Shown: positions 24,101 through 39,100 of the stretch, in pieces
Layout: each line of letters begins with the position of its first letter
Numbering within the stretch: the first letter of the stretch is position 1
Assembly: GCF_036370855.1 (NCBI RefSeq)
Contig: NC_088112.1
Location: 20,948,469-21,012,468 of the forward strand
DNA: 64,000 bases
Direction: 5' to 3'
Source of the DNA: Dromaius novaehollandiae
Taxonomy: Eukaryota > Chordata > Aves > Casuariiformes > Dromaiidae
Made by a program: the position numbers and the translations under genes
Notes under the pieces: model-generated
What the model was told of the DNA's origin: nothing
Seen by the model: the letters and a program-made list of their open reading frames with translations, nothing else
Databases searched by the model: none

Positions 24101-27100
24101 TACACCGAGCTTAAAAACTAAGGCGTGGAAATCAGCTACCTGCCATATTTATAAAGAAGTTTAATAAATTAAAACAAACTCAGAAATATACACTTAGAAA
24201 GTGTGGCAGAATTGCATAGCTTGCTTAAATAAAAAACTAACACTATTATAGGCAAAGAGCAGCACACGGCATGATGGACTGTTCACAGCCCCTCAAACAA
24301 GGGGGCCCCTGTATCTACCATGGATAAGAACAAAGCTAATATCTATTATGTAAGGAAATAGGATATTACGCTACATTTATTTTTACTGATATAAAAATTT
24401 TACTTTTTATGTACATGCCATTTCTTTTCAAGTCTTGACTTAAATCAAGTCAATTTATGTCAATTGTTTTTAAAGATAGTTTTTCCTCATTCGACTGTGC
24501 TCCCAGGAACCCAAAGGCTAGAAAGTGCTAGGCACAGCACTGCCTTCCACCGTGCTCAGAGGGCAGGAAGTGCGAGCCCCGGAGAAGGCGGCTCTGGCGG
24601 GGTCCTGTGCACGTCTCTAGGGAAGCTACAGCACGAGTGGCCCATAAAGGACCACGTCGTGCTGCTAATCAAGCTCTCAGCCACCAAAGGCACAGCCGTG
24701 TTGAGGAGTTCGCTCCAGGACCAGCATCCACACGTGTTCGCTCCAGGCTGTCTAGCACAAATACTAACATTTTTCTCCCTACATTTCTGTCCTCGCTGTT
24801 TGCGGGGATAAATGCGTTCTTTGGGCTGAGATGCCTGGAGAGTCTTTGCCGGTGAATCACTTTGCATCAAAGCACAAGTGCTCCTGCCTCCATCGCGCTG
24901 ACGCTGCAGACACACTACGGCAGGGCTGGCTTGCGACCAGATGCCCGTAGCATCCAAACAAGCACAGTTTGGAAGCGCAAGGGCACACGGGCTCAGGTAC
25001 ACACGACAGAGCGTTTGGGCAAAAACACACATAAAAATGCATTAAATACAGCTACACTGTCATCTAATCACTGTCATTTGAAAGCATCAGTTAACAATTT
25101 CATTAGCCAATCTTATTTATTTGTGGTCATTCTGCTCTTCAGTCCTTGCACAATCACAGCTCCCAGGGAAGTCAATGAGGATTTTGGTGTATGCATACTG
25201 GCTTCAACTTTTCAGACACACATTAAAAAGCAAATTCTTTGTTTCCCAACATAGTCTGTCATCCAATATAACTGGACATCACTTTATTTTATTAAGCCAA
25301 AATGGAAATAACTTATCTAACAAACAAAAGCAACTCAAAATCTTTATAGCTGCAGTATGAAGCTGACTGTAAAACTCCCTATTCCTGTTTTCCAAAAAAT
25401 ATGTATTGCAGGGTTAATAAAATGCATGCTGTATTTCAGATGCATGCACTAACAAGGAGGATGCAGTATGTTAAGAGTTGCATAATCTTTATTTATCTTA
25501 GTTGCATTCATCTCTACACTTACCCCAAACTTCTCCACCTCTTCTTCCTGTAAGCAAGAGCCATATACATTGAAGCATGTATTTGAACAGAAAAGCACAG
25601 GAAAAAAAATAAAACAGTTGAGAGTCAGGAAGAAAGATGTAGACAGGAAAGAACAGAAAAGAAAAATTTTCTATACAGCAAAATTCTTCTCAAACAATAA
25701 CACAATGTTTTAATGGAATGCAAGGGCAGGACTTGCTACAACACTCCAATATGGAAGAACATCTATCAGTTTTTTTATTTATTTCATTTTTAAGTTCAAC
25801 CTACAAATTTAAAAACCAAACTTGTTTTGAATTTTCTTGTTAATTATTCTGCATAAGTCAAATTTAACTTTGATGGAGTGAGTGAAAGCCTTTTAACTTA
25901 TTCATATTTCAAAAAAATGTAATTAAATTAATTTATTCTGTGCCTTAGGATCACAGTACATGTATGAGAAAACAACATCATAAACTTGAATACTGATGAT
26001 GATTTCTCTTGATTGCTTGCTGGAAAACAAGCTGTTTGCTAAAAATACACTGAAAAACTAGATGCCCTATATTAATTGGTAATGAACTTGTTAGCAAGTC
26101 TCATGTTACCACTAAAACGTCTTTTCTTGTTCATTTTTAGTCTTCTTCAAAAAAGATTTTATTGGTAGTTCGTCGCACACAAACTGATAGATCAAACACC
26201 AGAGGCAACGAAAATGAATATAAATGATGTGAAAACACGGAATGATTTTCTTTTAATCTTTGGCACTATCTCTAATATTAGATGGCTAAGTATTTTATGT
26301 CAGCATGCACGCTTTAAACTGATGTGGTCATTAAAATGTGTTCTGTAATTCTGAAAAACATACTAAAGGCAAGCTATTTATATAGTATTAAATTCCTTTA
26401 ACGATTAGAGCTCATTAGGTCTTAAAGTGCAGAGGTTATCAGGGAAATGTATTTACAGAAAGATTTCACCTGAAAACGCCACAATTTCTGAAAAGCAATT
26501 AGAACTTACCAAATAATTAGCTTTATAATTTTATATTAAACAGGGAATTTTGCTAGGTCAAATACAACAATATGAAGGCTGATCTCTGCTTTGAAAGCCG
26601 TTCTTCTATAGACAACGTTATTTCTGACTCGGAGGAGAGACTTTGTGGTGATTCGGTGCAGGACGTGGCCTCGGGCCTCCTGCCACCAGCTCGGGGCCAG
26701 CTCGCCCCGGCCAGCTACCAGGGCAGGGAAAGGGAGGCCAACGCAACCCGTGCCGGCAGGGACCTAGAGGCATCGGGACCCTCCACGGATACAACGGAGG
26801 AGCTGACGCTCTTACTTCAGCCACCGGGAAGCAAACAGATGTGGGAAATTATTTAGTTGCATTAAGCACAGTCTGGAGCACCAGATTTGGAGTAACGGCG
26901 CTTTTATTCTGCAGTCTGCAAACACAGAGCCTGATGATACTATACATGAGGGAAGACAAAAAAGCCACAGCCACAGCCCTCCAGCCTGAACATACCACAC
27001 AGTATGTAGGTGGACTGAGCTGTGCTGGTCATCAATTAAAAAAAATGTATTTTTTGCAACTTTTTTTCATGTTACCAGAGGTTGCGTAAAAAGCAACATT

Positions 27101-30100
27101 TCAGATTTATACCAGGGTGATTAAGGTTTTTTATGTATGGATTATCCTCCAGCACTCACATGCTTCCTGAAACTCTACTGACACTAACATTTTATTTAGC
27201 AAAAATATGAAGCATTAAAGTTAGAGCCTATCTTTCTTGGATTTTTAAACCAACAAAGTGGTTTAGTAGTCATTAAAAGCAACTCCTAGAAGCATTGATG
27301 GTATTTCCATAATTTGATGGAGATTTCAGTTCCGATGGCAAACGTTAATGGTTAAGTTACACGATGAAATATCACATAAATACATTAGTATTTATGCACA
27401 CACAAACCCAGGTCCCTACCCACTGTTGGGCACCTTCCGTCCTACCGGCTTTCTAAATTGCGCACCTTTGTCTGAACATCACAGCCGGATCCATGTTCGC
27501 CGAGGTCATCCTGATGACTTGCCGGATTTCCTTGGCAATCATTCGGAGTTTCTCAAAATTTACCAGGCCGTCCACTTTTGAATCATTCCCTGTAAAGTTT
27601 AAACGTACCAGAAAGAAATAAGAAATACTTTAACACTTAAGCCCCGCACAGTAGCTCCCCCACTACACACACAGACAGTCCGCCCTCCCGGGGCCGTTTT
27701 GATTAAAAACGGCAGGAAAACAGGAAAAGGCATCGTGACAAAATACAAGCGCCAGTCAGGCCCACTCAAACTATCTAGCTTTGCCCTTGCTAATCTAATT
27801 CTAAAGCAGCGAGTATTCGTAGGAAGAAAAAGAAATAAGTGAACTATGCCCAAATTCATTGTCACAGATGTTAAAATAAGATAAATATAGAACAGACATC
27901 AACAGCAGTCATATTCTGAAATTAGTTCAAGTAGTTCTGAAACATCGTAACCAAGAATTTGGCATATTTAGAAATCCATAACCAATTGTGAACAGAACTT
28001 TGTGTAACAGAAAAAAATGGAAATTTTTTTTAAAAAAAGAAAAGGCTGAAAGCAAGAGTAGGAGGTGTTGTATCATTGTAGCTCTCTGTAAGCCACAACA
28101 GAGAACTAAGCCTAGAAACACTGCAGCTACAAGTTTTTGTAATAGAAATAAATTTGAAGAAGTCTAATTTCTAGTTAGCACACTCACCAACTCTACCATC
28201 CTCACCTTCGGACAGCTGATGAAGATTAAACGCGGCTTGTAAAATATTTAAAACAGGCACTTAATTTTTTATTTTTGTCTAGGGTCAGTCTCTTCTATTA
28301 TGCATTCAGAATTATATTTCAATTTACTCCTACAAAGGACATATCAAAAGCATCATACTGGTGGCAGCTTCCTTTTAGTCATTTGCTGGATCATGGAGTG
28401 CTAAGGCAAGGGCTTAAATATACTCGACGCTTAGTTTATTATTTCTCCATGACATTACCTTCATGTAGAAATGTAATATCCTTCTTGACAACAGGAAAGA
28501 GTGGAATAATTGGAGGCTGCATGCTCTGACTGCTAAGGATGTTGCGGTACTTTGCCATGTTTCTAGATGGATCAAAAAGATCTTGAAGGTCTCTGAGGTG
28601 TTTTTCATACTTGTTTGGTAGCTTTTCCCAAGTACCTCTGAGACGTGCTACTGGCGCTAGATTTAACCCACTGCAAAACAGATGCATTTCATTATTAGCT
28701 GTTAAAGGGATCACTACGTTTCATAAAGAAGTAAAGAACTGTTTTCTGTTTTAAGGAATAAAAATAGTTTTCACAAGGTTAACTGTAAAGCTGGGTGAAT
28801 GCCCAGCTGCAAGCGAGCTCATCACAGTAAACCACTGCTCTTCACTCATGAGCAAGCAAAAATGAGAAACCTAAAGAGCATGACTGTTCCCTATTCACAA
28901 CGCACAAATTAAGTCAGGCTGCCAACACTACCTACCTGTAACAAAGTACTAATGCCCATCTAACTTAAGTCCCATTTCATTCCTGTAAAAGCCTATACCA
29001 TAGTAAGGACAAAAAGGGTGAAAAATCAATGAGCTGATTATACAATTATAGCAGCAAGTGAGAACAGTAAACAGAACTTATCACAAACAAAAGGGAAAAG
29101 ACTTAAGAACAACATGTTTAGAGTATTTGTAAAGAAATACCAGTAGACTGAAAATTAAAAGTAATAGATGGGCTAAAACTTATTATTCTGCCATTATTCT
29201 CATTAAGTCACTGTAAAAATATATCCAGATTTAGCTGGATGTAAATTAGAAATTTAATTAAATATATCTCTACCATAATTTTTCACCAAGTTAGCTCCAT
29301 GAGGTTTGCAAGGATTGCAAAGCTTTGGAGCTGCAGAATTGCAAAGTGCATTCTACCCTCCAGCATGCATTAACAAGCTGCGAGGTCAAACCTAATTCTC
29401 CAAAATCTTAATGGATTCACAACTGAGAACACTTTCAGCTTGATTTTGCATAGCTGTTTCTATTTGCCTTTCTTACAGTTAAGGAAATCTGATTTTGATT
29501 GACCATCTCTGGGAAGATAGATGAGTTATTTCACGTAAAGAGCAGAAAAACAAAACAATTGCCATGAAAACCAAAAAGGGTGTTCCTTATCTTTCTCTCC
29601 TTACTCACACATCCTTTCTTCTATGAGAAATTCTTTCCAGTAGATATTCAAATGAATTTTTAAGTTGAATGATTTTACTCTTGGTGGAAGTATACCTTGA
29701 TAAGTGGTATCTAGAAAGTTCAACTTGACTTGCACATTTTCCTTTCAGGACAAGAACCGCACTGACGCCTCCAAATTCCAGAAAGGAATAGAAAGGTCCA
29801 GTATTAGCTTAAGTTTTATGAGGTATAAAAGACAAGGGCAAAAAGCTTGAGTAAAGTGCCTAGCACTAAAGCAATCTCAAAGATTTTCTTTAAAACAGTG
29901 AACTTAATAGCGAATACCAAGAGCAGCACTAAGGGCCTCTGCTGTGAATTCTTTAACATGTGGTTAAAGAGAAGCAAAAATCGTTTGCTAAATCAGCTAG
30001 ACACACAAGAAGATATATAAAAATGGTGTTTTCAGAGACATTACTGATGTTGGGATACAGCATCAATCCAGATCTTTATCTGATGAATCATGGAGCTTTT

Positions 30101-33100
30101 TATTATTATTATTAATATTATTAAATAAAACCTGGGTATTACATAATTGTGAATAAAGGAAAACTGAACTCAGCCTGCTAAAGTCAAAGAAGCAGTATCT
30201 AGTATAAATCAAAAGAGAAAGAGTCTAAATGTGCAAACAAAGATAAAAAAAATAGAGAAGCACACAGATGACCAGCAAGAATAGAAAGGAAAATTAAACA
30301 AGAACAAGACCGGTTCTGGGAAGCCCATACAATGACAGAAAGAAAGAAGTATCATCACTTCAGATATGACTCAGTGCACACTCAAAAAGTAGCAATGACT
30401 GAAAAAGGGAGGGAAATTTGATACCAGGATCATAGAAAAAGGCAGCAACATTCAAGCAAGTTTCTGAAGTCCATCAGTCAAGCAGTGCTTTTGTGCAAAT
30501 CACCTCTTTCCCTGCTAGGTAATAGTTGAAGATGAGGCAGTCACATGAACCACTGTAATAACACTGAGGGAGGAAAAGAAGCAATGAAAAATCATCTTTT
30601 GTGCAGTCTAGTATGTGAAAAGCCTGGTAACTCCCTTAAAACTATCCAGCACCATGAGTAACTTGTTTGGAAAACACCTTTTATTTTTCGTTCAGTTTAA
30701 CAGAATTGCTTTTGACACCATAAATCAGATCTGACAAATGGAAAGGACTTTACCTTATAACCGCAAACATGGAATTGAAATTCTTGCATTCTCGACAGTG
30801 GAGGGCAATTTTAATGAAATGCTTAATAATCTTCATTCTTTTGAGTTGGTTGGGCTCTGCTAAAATTTCCATGGCAACCCAGAACGTCTCTTGATTTATG
30901 ACATCCTCAAACTGTTTTAGGCGAGCGTTTCCTGTTTTGGAGTCCAGCTTATAAAGGTCGTCAATGTATTCTGTAGGCTCAATATTCCGAAATAATTCAA
31001 AGTCCCTCATGGAGAGCTGCGTGGCAACCTCAATGGTGCTCAGCTGCAGGAGGGAAATTTGGCTCTCTCTCAGTAACTCTTGAGCATCCTCATCTGAGCA
31101 TAGCGTCTCCGTCTCCATATTGTTTTTCAGGTAATACCTAAAGAACAATTGAATTATAACAAAGCATTAGAGACTCTCTTCTGAGGGTCTGAGAGCACAG
31201 AGATGTTGAACTACTCCAGTCAACTTAGTTGCCCTTGGCACTGTAGAAGTGCATACACAAGGGTACTTCTGGGTGACTGGTGACAACCCGGAGCGAGAGG
31301 CAAAGACAGAGGTAAGAACAGACAGCATAACCTTGTACTTCAGCATAAAATGCCATCGATACCTAAGGAAAAACTAGTTCTCCAGCATTTCAAAGCCATT
31401 TTGATCTTTTCTACCTCTCTGCTAATAATATTTTCTATATAGTGCTCTGTAACATGCAGTAGCTTTCACCTTCAGAAAAAGGTCAGTTACTTTTCCATTT
31501 GTAAATTCAGCAGTGAAATAACATTTTAAGCACACATTAGTTCTGAGAAGTATTTGAAATCTGTCATTAATGTATTTCTCCATTTCTTACATAAATTCAG
31601 CATGGCATATTAATATATACATGAAGTACACAATATTCAGGAAATGAAAAGGTATCTGGAAAATTCATTTTCATGGTCTAAAGCAGATCACTTAAACACA
31701 GCAAAGTCTATTCCTCATAAATTCTCTTTGTTGTCTAGAAAAGAGGACTAAAGAATTTTTTACTTATTAAACCTTCTTCCAGTATGGATCAGGTCATCAG
31801 ATAAAATGGAAGCACTTAAATTTTCAGAAAACATTCATAACAGCTCACATAAAAATAGAATAATTTATCTCAGGTTAGTATCAGTTCATTGCAGTATTGT
31901 ATCATAGAGAAACAAATTACTTGTGTCCTTTAATCAGGAAGTACATATGGATACTGTCAATTCCCGCCCCCCCCAAGGGGGAGCTACTATATACACTATC
32001 CCGGTCTGCTAAATTTAGTTGTCATCAGGTGAGCTTGGGGTGGATTTGGAAAGGTTGGGGGTTTTTTGTTTGTTTTGGGGGGTTTTGGGGGGGGGGGTGT
32101 TTTTGAGTGGAAGGAGAACATGAAACAGCGGAAAGAAAAGAGAAGAAGCGGGAGAAATAAGTTACTGGCATGTATTTGCCTGTTCTTCTAACAGACAGCT
32201 GTCCTAGCACCTTCTCTCTGGAGCAACGTGTAATGCCATAATTCTTAGTAAATGCATCTTTAAGGAAATAAATGCAAACTGAAATTAAAATAAGGGTGCG
32301 TTTACCGTCCATTGAGTTGAATCCTGTCTGCGAGTTTTGAGAACTGATCGGGAAGCCTCCTCTGCTTTATGACCCCCTCGGGGCTGACGGACACTTCACA
32401 GAGCGAGTAGGTGTCCGGGGCTCCCGTCAGGTTGAACTCATGCACAGCGTGACTCACAACTTCCTTGGCTGTAGTGTCTTTGCTGATGATAATGTAACAA
32501 CTCTGTTGATCTGCTTTGAAAACTCTGATTACTTGATCTGGAATATCTAGAACAACAGAAGAACAGCTTTAAAGTACAAAGCTACTTTTCAAGGGAAAAG
32601 ACAAAAGGTCACTTACTGCATTATTTGATAGCCAGAAAACAAAAAAAACAGCAAGAAAAACACATGCTGGACTTGATAAACGCCTATAAATATTCATTAA
32701 AATACTCAGTCTTCTCCCTCAGCTGTGAATGAAAAAGAGGATTCTTTTCTTCTCTCTGCATTTCCACAACAGGATGAATCTGTGTTACACATCATGGCCA
32801 TAATCAAAGCACAAGACATCCATACTACGGTCACGTTACTATGATACCATCGTATTACTATTTCGTACACGGTCCTTCGCAGCACATCTCAGGATTTTTG
32901 GAAGCATGACTCTCTTTTGGCCGTTTGTGAGATCCAGAGTGGGCATGGGTTGCTTTACCCAGGGCCGGGCGGCGCGGGAGCATCCGACGCTGCCTGCAAA
33001 TACTGGCACTCGCTTTCTTAGCCCGGGGGAGCTGAGCTGCTGCCAGCACGCAACTCTTCTGCTGGTGTCCTCATTTATAACACATTGTGTGTTAAAAATA

Positions 33101-36100
33101 TGTTTTAACTCAGAAAACAGCTTTATCTGAGGCAGATTAGAGCAGGTAATAAATTCTCACACATCAAAAACATCTAGTTTGCAGCTTGATGCTTGCTGAT
33201 AATTCACTCCGTTACTATTACATAATGCTTGATTTTCAAAGTAAAGGTGACTGGAAAAAAAAAAAAAAAAGGCCCAAAGTGCCCTGTTAATTAAAATTCC
33301 AGCGAGCACAGGGGGGTTTTGTTTGTTTTTTTTCCCCCCTCCCCAAACTCTGTGGACCAAGCTTTAGCAGGTTTGGGAAGAATTCGCGGAGGAATAACGC
33401 TGGATGTCGGCGCTGGCAGAGCCTTCAGCCCTAACAGCTCCAGAGCCTGCAATTATTGAAAAGACTGCAGGTCGTTCATGATCCAACACCAAAAGTTTCA
33501 CTCCATTGGAGAAAAAGCAGCCTTGACAGCAGGCATAAGGAAGAGTGAGGATGGGAGGAAACATGGTGTTAAGAAAACAGCAGTCAAAAAAAAGTTGACT
33601 GAAAACTAATTCTACCAACCATTTCATTACTGCGACTGCCACATTACCAGTAGGGTCATATTAACCAGTGGGGACCAGGCGAATTTGAAGTGCTCTACAC
33701 ATACACAAAAGAGGACAACATGAAGGAGCAATATATATTATGTACTCATTTCAGAGTGAAATGGTGAGAACAATGCATTGAATATGTTGGGAAAAGCCTG
33801 TACTGACGAAAATAGTTATAAATTGACACATGAGCCGAACAGCCACCACTCTGTCATGATCACATAACCCTACAACCTGTGTTGAAGATCTGATTGAAGA
33901 AATCAGATTCTAACACTATAATGATATTAACATACCTAAAAATAAGAACGCATTTGAGATCTAACACCAAAATTGAAATGTAATTTGAAATGTAATTTGA
34001 AATGTAAACAAAAAAATCACTTTGCAACCAAAACTTAGAGCAACTTGTGAGTGACAGATGATAGAAACTTGTATTACAAGCACATGTCTGCATTTACAGT
34101 CTTTTTCTTTTATGCAGGTAAACATTAATAAAAATTACTTCCTTACTCATTATCCTGTATGTGGCTACAACACAAAGGTGGACATTTCAAGTTAAGCATG
34201 CACAAAATTTTAGTTATGCAGAGTCCAACAGAACAAGCTGAATCTTAAACTATGCTATTGTCTAAAACTTCGGTTTCTATAAAAGTGATACAAGCAACTT
34301 CATTCCTTTACAGCAAGGTCACTGAGAAATAAAGTAACCTGCTGAAGGATATTCAGTATGTCAGTGGCAGAAGTGAGAATAAAACACAGGTCTTCTGAAC
34401 CTCCGTGCAGCACTCTGCCATAAGATTACAACAGTCAAAGAAAGCCTACGGATTTGTTTTACTGAAGGGAAGTTTACAGGGCACTCACTTGCTAATGCCC
34501 TAACAGTAATAACTGTACCAATACAATGTGTGAAAACACGTTAAGTTTAACAGGCAAGCCATGCAATATTAAGGTCTTCAGGATGCTATACATTGAGATA
34601 CTTACAGTAAAACCCAACAGCTGCAGGCAGGAAAAAAAGGAAAAAAAAAAAAGAAAAAAGAAAAAACACTGTGTCAACACCAAATCAAGATTCAGATGTT
34701 TAAAAAACTTAACAAGAGTATGTAACACGCTGTCATGTCGAAAAGATATTTTGTTGTTTTTCTGCCAAAAATGACTGCACATTTGTTACAGGGAACTTAA
34801 CTGAGAGCAGAGGTAAGAAAGACTAATTGTCCACAGCTCGTAATTATGCAGTAACCTGCAGAAATATTCAGTGAAGATTCTTAGAGAACATGTGTGTAGC
34901 TCTCATGCAGACAACAAGAAAAAGTACCTGCAGCAAAAAGGGAACTCTTTTGCCATGAACGTTTATGCATAAAACAAGATATATTTGTGCACATCCCTTT
35001 TCAGGGGGAAATAGGCAAGTTTACCCAAAGATAAGTCTTAGCCACAAGGCAGTTTACAGAATATATAATTATGCCTAGAACTTGGGATAGAGAAACATGA
35101 TTCTGACTTGACATGTTTACAGGCAGCTGCATATAACAACAAATACCTCCTGCAGCCACTCCATTAATGTTATTCCTACAGCAGCAGCAATGGAAGCACA
35201 GACCATATATCTCAAAACAGTTATTTTTTCAGAAATATAATTGAACAAGCTTTATGTTTGTAATACAGGAGGCATTAATATTGTTACCTGGGTAGCAACA
35301 GTAGTCCTATGCTACCCACAATGCTGCTTGAAATGTATATTCAAAGATGATGGGTGGACAAGTCAAGTCATCAGGAGTACTGACATCGGGAAGAGACGAT
35401 ACAATGAGAAAGGTGCAGACAAGGCCAACCCGCATCCACTGGAGCTCTGGTAAACTCCAGTAAATAGACAACAGTAAAAGACACTTTAGGTGGCAAGATA
35501 CGTTTCTTTGTAAGAAGCAGCTAAGTCTCACATTACAGAAAAAGATGCCAAAATAGCAGGCAAAAGAGTTTGGGAAGTTTATGCTTTTGGTGAATCTCCA
35601 GTTTGGACCTGTTAAGGTCACAAGATAAACAGGTAACTGCATTCAGCATGTTTGCAGCTGGTAAAAGATGCAATTTCCCTCCTGAATCAGCTGCCTTGTA
35701 ATTACAGTCATCGTATAAAATCAAGCTAATGCTGCTGTTTTACCTGAAGGATTAGAGAAATCCAGAATGCTAGTTGTAGGCTGCAACAGGTCAGGGCTAC
35801 TGGATGAGAGCGTCCCAGGAATGGGCATGATAGCCAGGCTGTGCCTGCACTGCCGCGTCCCAACGATGCTGTCGTCCTGCGACTGGCTCACGCTACCGTC
35901 ACTGCAAAACAGGTTTGTTGCTATTACGTGCATCAAGCTCCTTACATTCACCTCAGGATGAGTGAAACTGGGAAATGCAGTCGTACTCAGGTGTTTCAGA
36001 GCGCAGACAGAGAAAAGCACATTTGAAAGTGTTCACTGGTAGGGAAAAGATATTTTGGTCTTGTTCTACAGTTATGGTAGAATTTGCTGCATTTGTGTTT

Positions 36101-39100
36101 TTTTGGGGAAAAAAAAAAAAAAAGAAAAAAAACCCACAAGCAACGTGCACATAACGACCAAAGATACTAAGCAGCAATATAACAGTTTAAGAGGAAAAAA
36201 AATTACTGTTTTACCAGAAGAGTCTGACATACCTAAACAGTTTTGGAGGCAAGATGCTGAACCGTGTCTTGTCTAAAATTTTCCTGATTCTGTTTCTCCC
36301 ACCAGATACAGTGTTTGCTTTGATTTTCCTGTTTCCCTTTTCACGTGGAAACATCTGCTCCACATCTCCAGGCATATCTGGGATGGAATAACGGTTGTTT
36401 TTCTTCTCTGCGATTTTGGGAATATGTGGAATTCCATTCTTTTCTTGTCCTATCCTGCAAAGCAGCTCTTTGAACACTGTAAGAGAAGATACACTGTGAT
36501 TTCCCTCCACAGCCTCAAAACTTCACACTGTATTTTTCTCTCCCCGACAACTCTTCCGCTTCCCACATACCTCCAGAAAAAGTGAGCCAGAAAGTTGCAA
36601 ACTAGGCAGTGCGTTATGTTGTAATTCTGAGTCTATGGGTGGGGGTCTTTTCCCATTTAAGGGTTTTGCTGTTAGGTTCAACAGCAGAAAGAGAAGTCCT
36701 ACGTGTTTAACAAAAACACTCTGCATGGTTGGGCTCTCCCAGCTACTTTTGAAATTAATAAATTTTACAGCAAATTTAATAGAGCTATGCTACTGTTCAC
36801 TAAAGACGGTCAGCATTACATTCACAATCAGCAAAATGTGTTCATTAACTTTTTTTCTTTTTTTTTTCTTTCTTTTTTTTTTGTTTTTAAATCTTTTAGG
36901 TAGTAGAATACAGAGGCTTCCTCAAGAATAACTGCAAGACAGATTGACATTTTCCACGACCACCTTTCTTTGCTTTTAGCAATACTATTAAGCATAAACG
37001 ACATCAAATTTTCTGTTGCGTTTACCAATCTGCACTAGTCTACTACTGATATTTCCAGAAGATGTCATTCCATGGAAAAAGTAATATTTATGTTATTTGA
37101 GTTTCTTTCTACATATAAATGGTAAAAACATTGTTCAAATTGGTACATCAAGTCATGGAAATTTTCTTTTCTTTAAAAAAAATCTTTGAGGTCACTTAAA
37201 TCAAAAATATGGTATTTTCTGTTGAAAACAAGTGGTGATGCTAGGAAAACAAAGAACTGTACAGAGCTGATTTTTTCAGACTGTCCCTATGAACAAGACA
37301 ACCTGTGCTTTCTGTACAGAAATCTCCTGTCAAATCATGTATTTCTACTACGTTACAAAATTTAAGACTACAAGTCTTCACAGCATAAATTCAAATACAA
37401 GAACAGTGATTGTTCATTGTCAGCATCAGGTACTTAGCACTCAGTTAAAAAGACATAATAGTAAATACCGCTGTTGAAAAAAAAAACAGGACTGAATTCA
37501 TTAAAATATATCAGAGAAATCACCTTGAAATTATAACAATGAGCAGGAAGAAGAGAGCTCACAATCCACTCATAAAAGTGCATTGCCTACATTTATTAAG
37601 CAAAATGAGCAAACCATCACTGCCTCTGTTACAATTATGATTTATGTCCTTTCACAACAGTCTAGATCACTGACTACCACTGTTGTTTTAAACTTATTTG
37701 AAATTATGGTATTAGGTTGTGATAATAAACAGCTGCTGAGATCTTGAAACATCTTGTATTTGCCTAGCAATAAGCAGAAAATTGTAATTAAACAAAGAAA
37801 ATCAATAGCGAACAAGGGCAGGTAACTGAAAGAAGAAAATAAAAACACGAGACCATCAGAAGGTCTCAGACACAACTGTAAAGAAAGAATCTATCTTGTA
37901 CGCACAGCCTTGTTCTTTCTGTAGCTATGGTTATCTTCTTGCCTGAACAGGATTATGGAAAAAGAGCAGATGGTTTGACTGAGATTTTAAAGAGGTATTT
38001 ATGTGTTTATATTCACATTGACAATTAAAAGCCAACATTTATATATCATACCGCTTTTTATATCCCATTTTCTATTTTAGATGTAAAGGCAATTTATCCT
38101 ATCATTCTCGCAGCCATTATAAAAAGTTTTACGAAAGCCAGATTTTACATTTTTGCTGTTTCTTGGCAAAAATATTTTGGCCCAGATCCCTTGGCTCCGT
38201 TTCAGCCATATCGCATGAAGGGACACTAAAGCTGCTTAAACAGTCATTTGAGGATTTCTCAGGGAGTAAAGAGCTGGTTATGCTGGCTTTGTGCCACCCA
38301 ATGTGCAGTCCTTGGCACACAAGAATATATCCAAGCACACGGAGGCACAACTAGGGGACTTCCGTACAATCTTTCACTCCTACAGTAAGTTAAAAGAAAG
38401 ATGGTATCCTAATGCAGTTCTAAGGTTAGAAAGACTGGGGTCTTTTACTTCACACATACAAAAAAAAAACCAAAAAAACCCCCCACAATCTATACACACA
38501 TACACACACACAAATAATATAAAGTCTACTCACCAAAAATGTTTGTTTTTACAGTAATGGAGAGATGTGTATTGTTCCTTAAAATTTCCAGAGCTTTTAC
38601 AAATGTAATGTTCTCAAAATTCTGTCCATTTACTTCCATTATCTTTTAGAAGAAATAAAAATTGAACTCTTAGGAGGACAGCTATTTATGATAGAGTTAC
38701 AAATACAAATGTGATAACACAGGTACAGTAAGAACATTTCCAGAAGTTATATCATCTTTATAAGACCTGCAGCATGAAAACATTCCTTGCAAATGATCAC
38801 TTCCATGAATTTATATCCTGTAAATAAGGGAAGAACTGCATTTCTACCTGTCAAATGTTTTAGCCAAATTTATCTTCTGCAATAGCATTACGTTGTTGTA
38901 ATTAGAAATTACATCTTAATCAAAAATGGTGCATCAGGAGCTGTAGAACTGATGCTAGAATCAAAGGCCAGATCTTCAGCTGGCGTGAAGTGTCACCGCT
39001 CCACCAGCATCAGCAAACTGGGATGATTTACACTTGATGAGAATCACTGCCTCTACTAAGCAAAAATACAAAACAGTTCAATGGCTTCAACTTGCCATAT

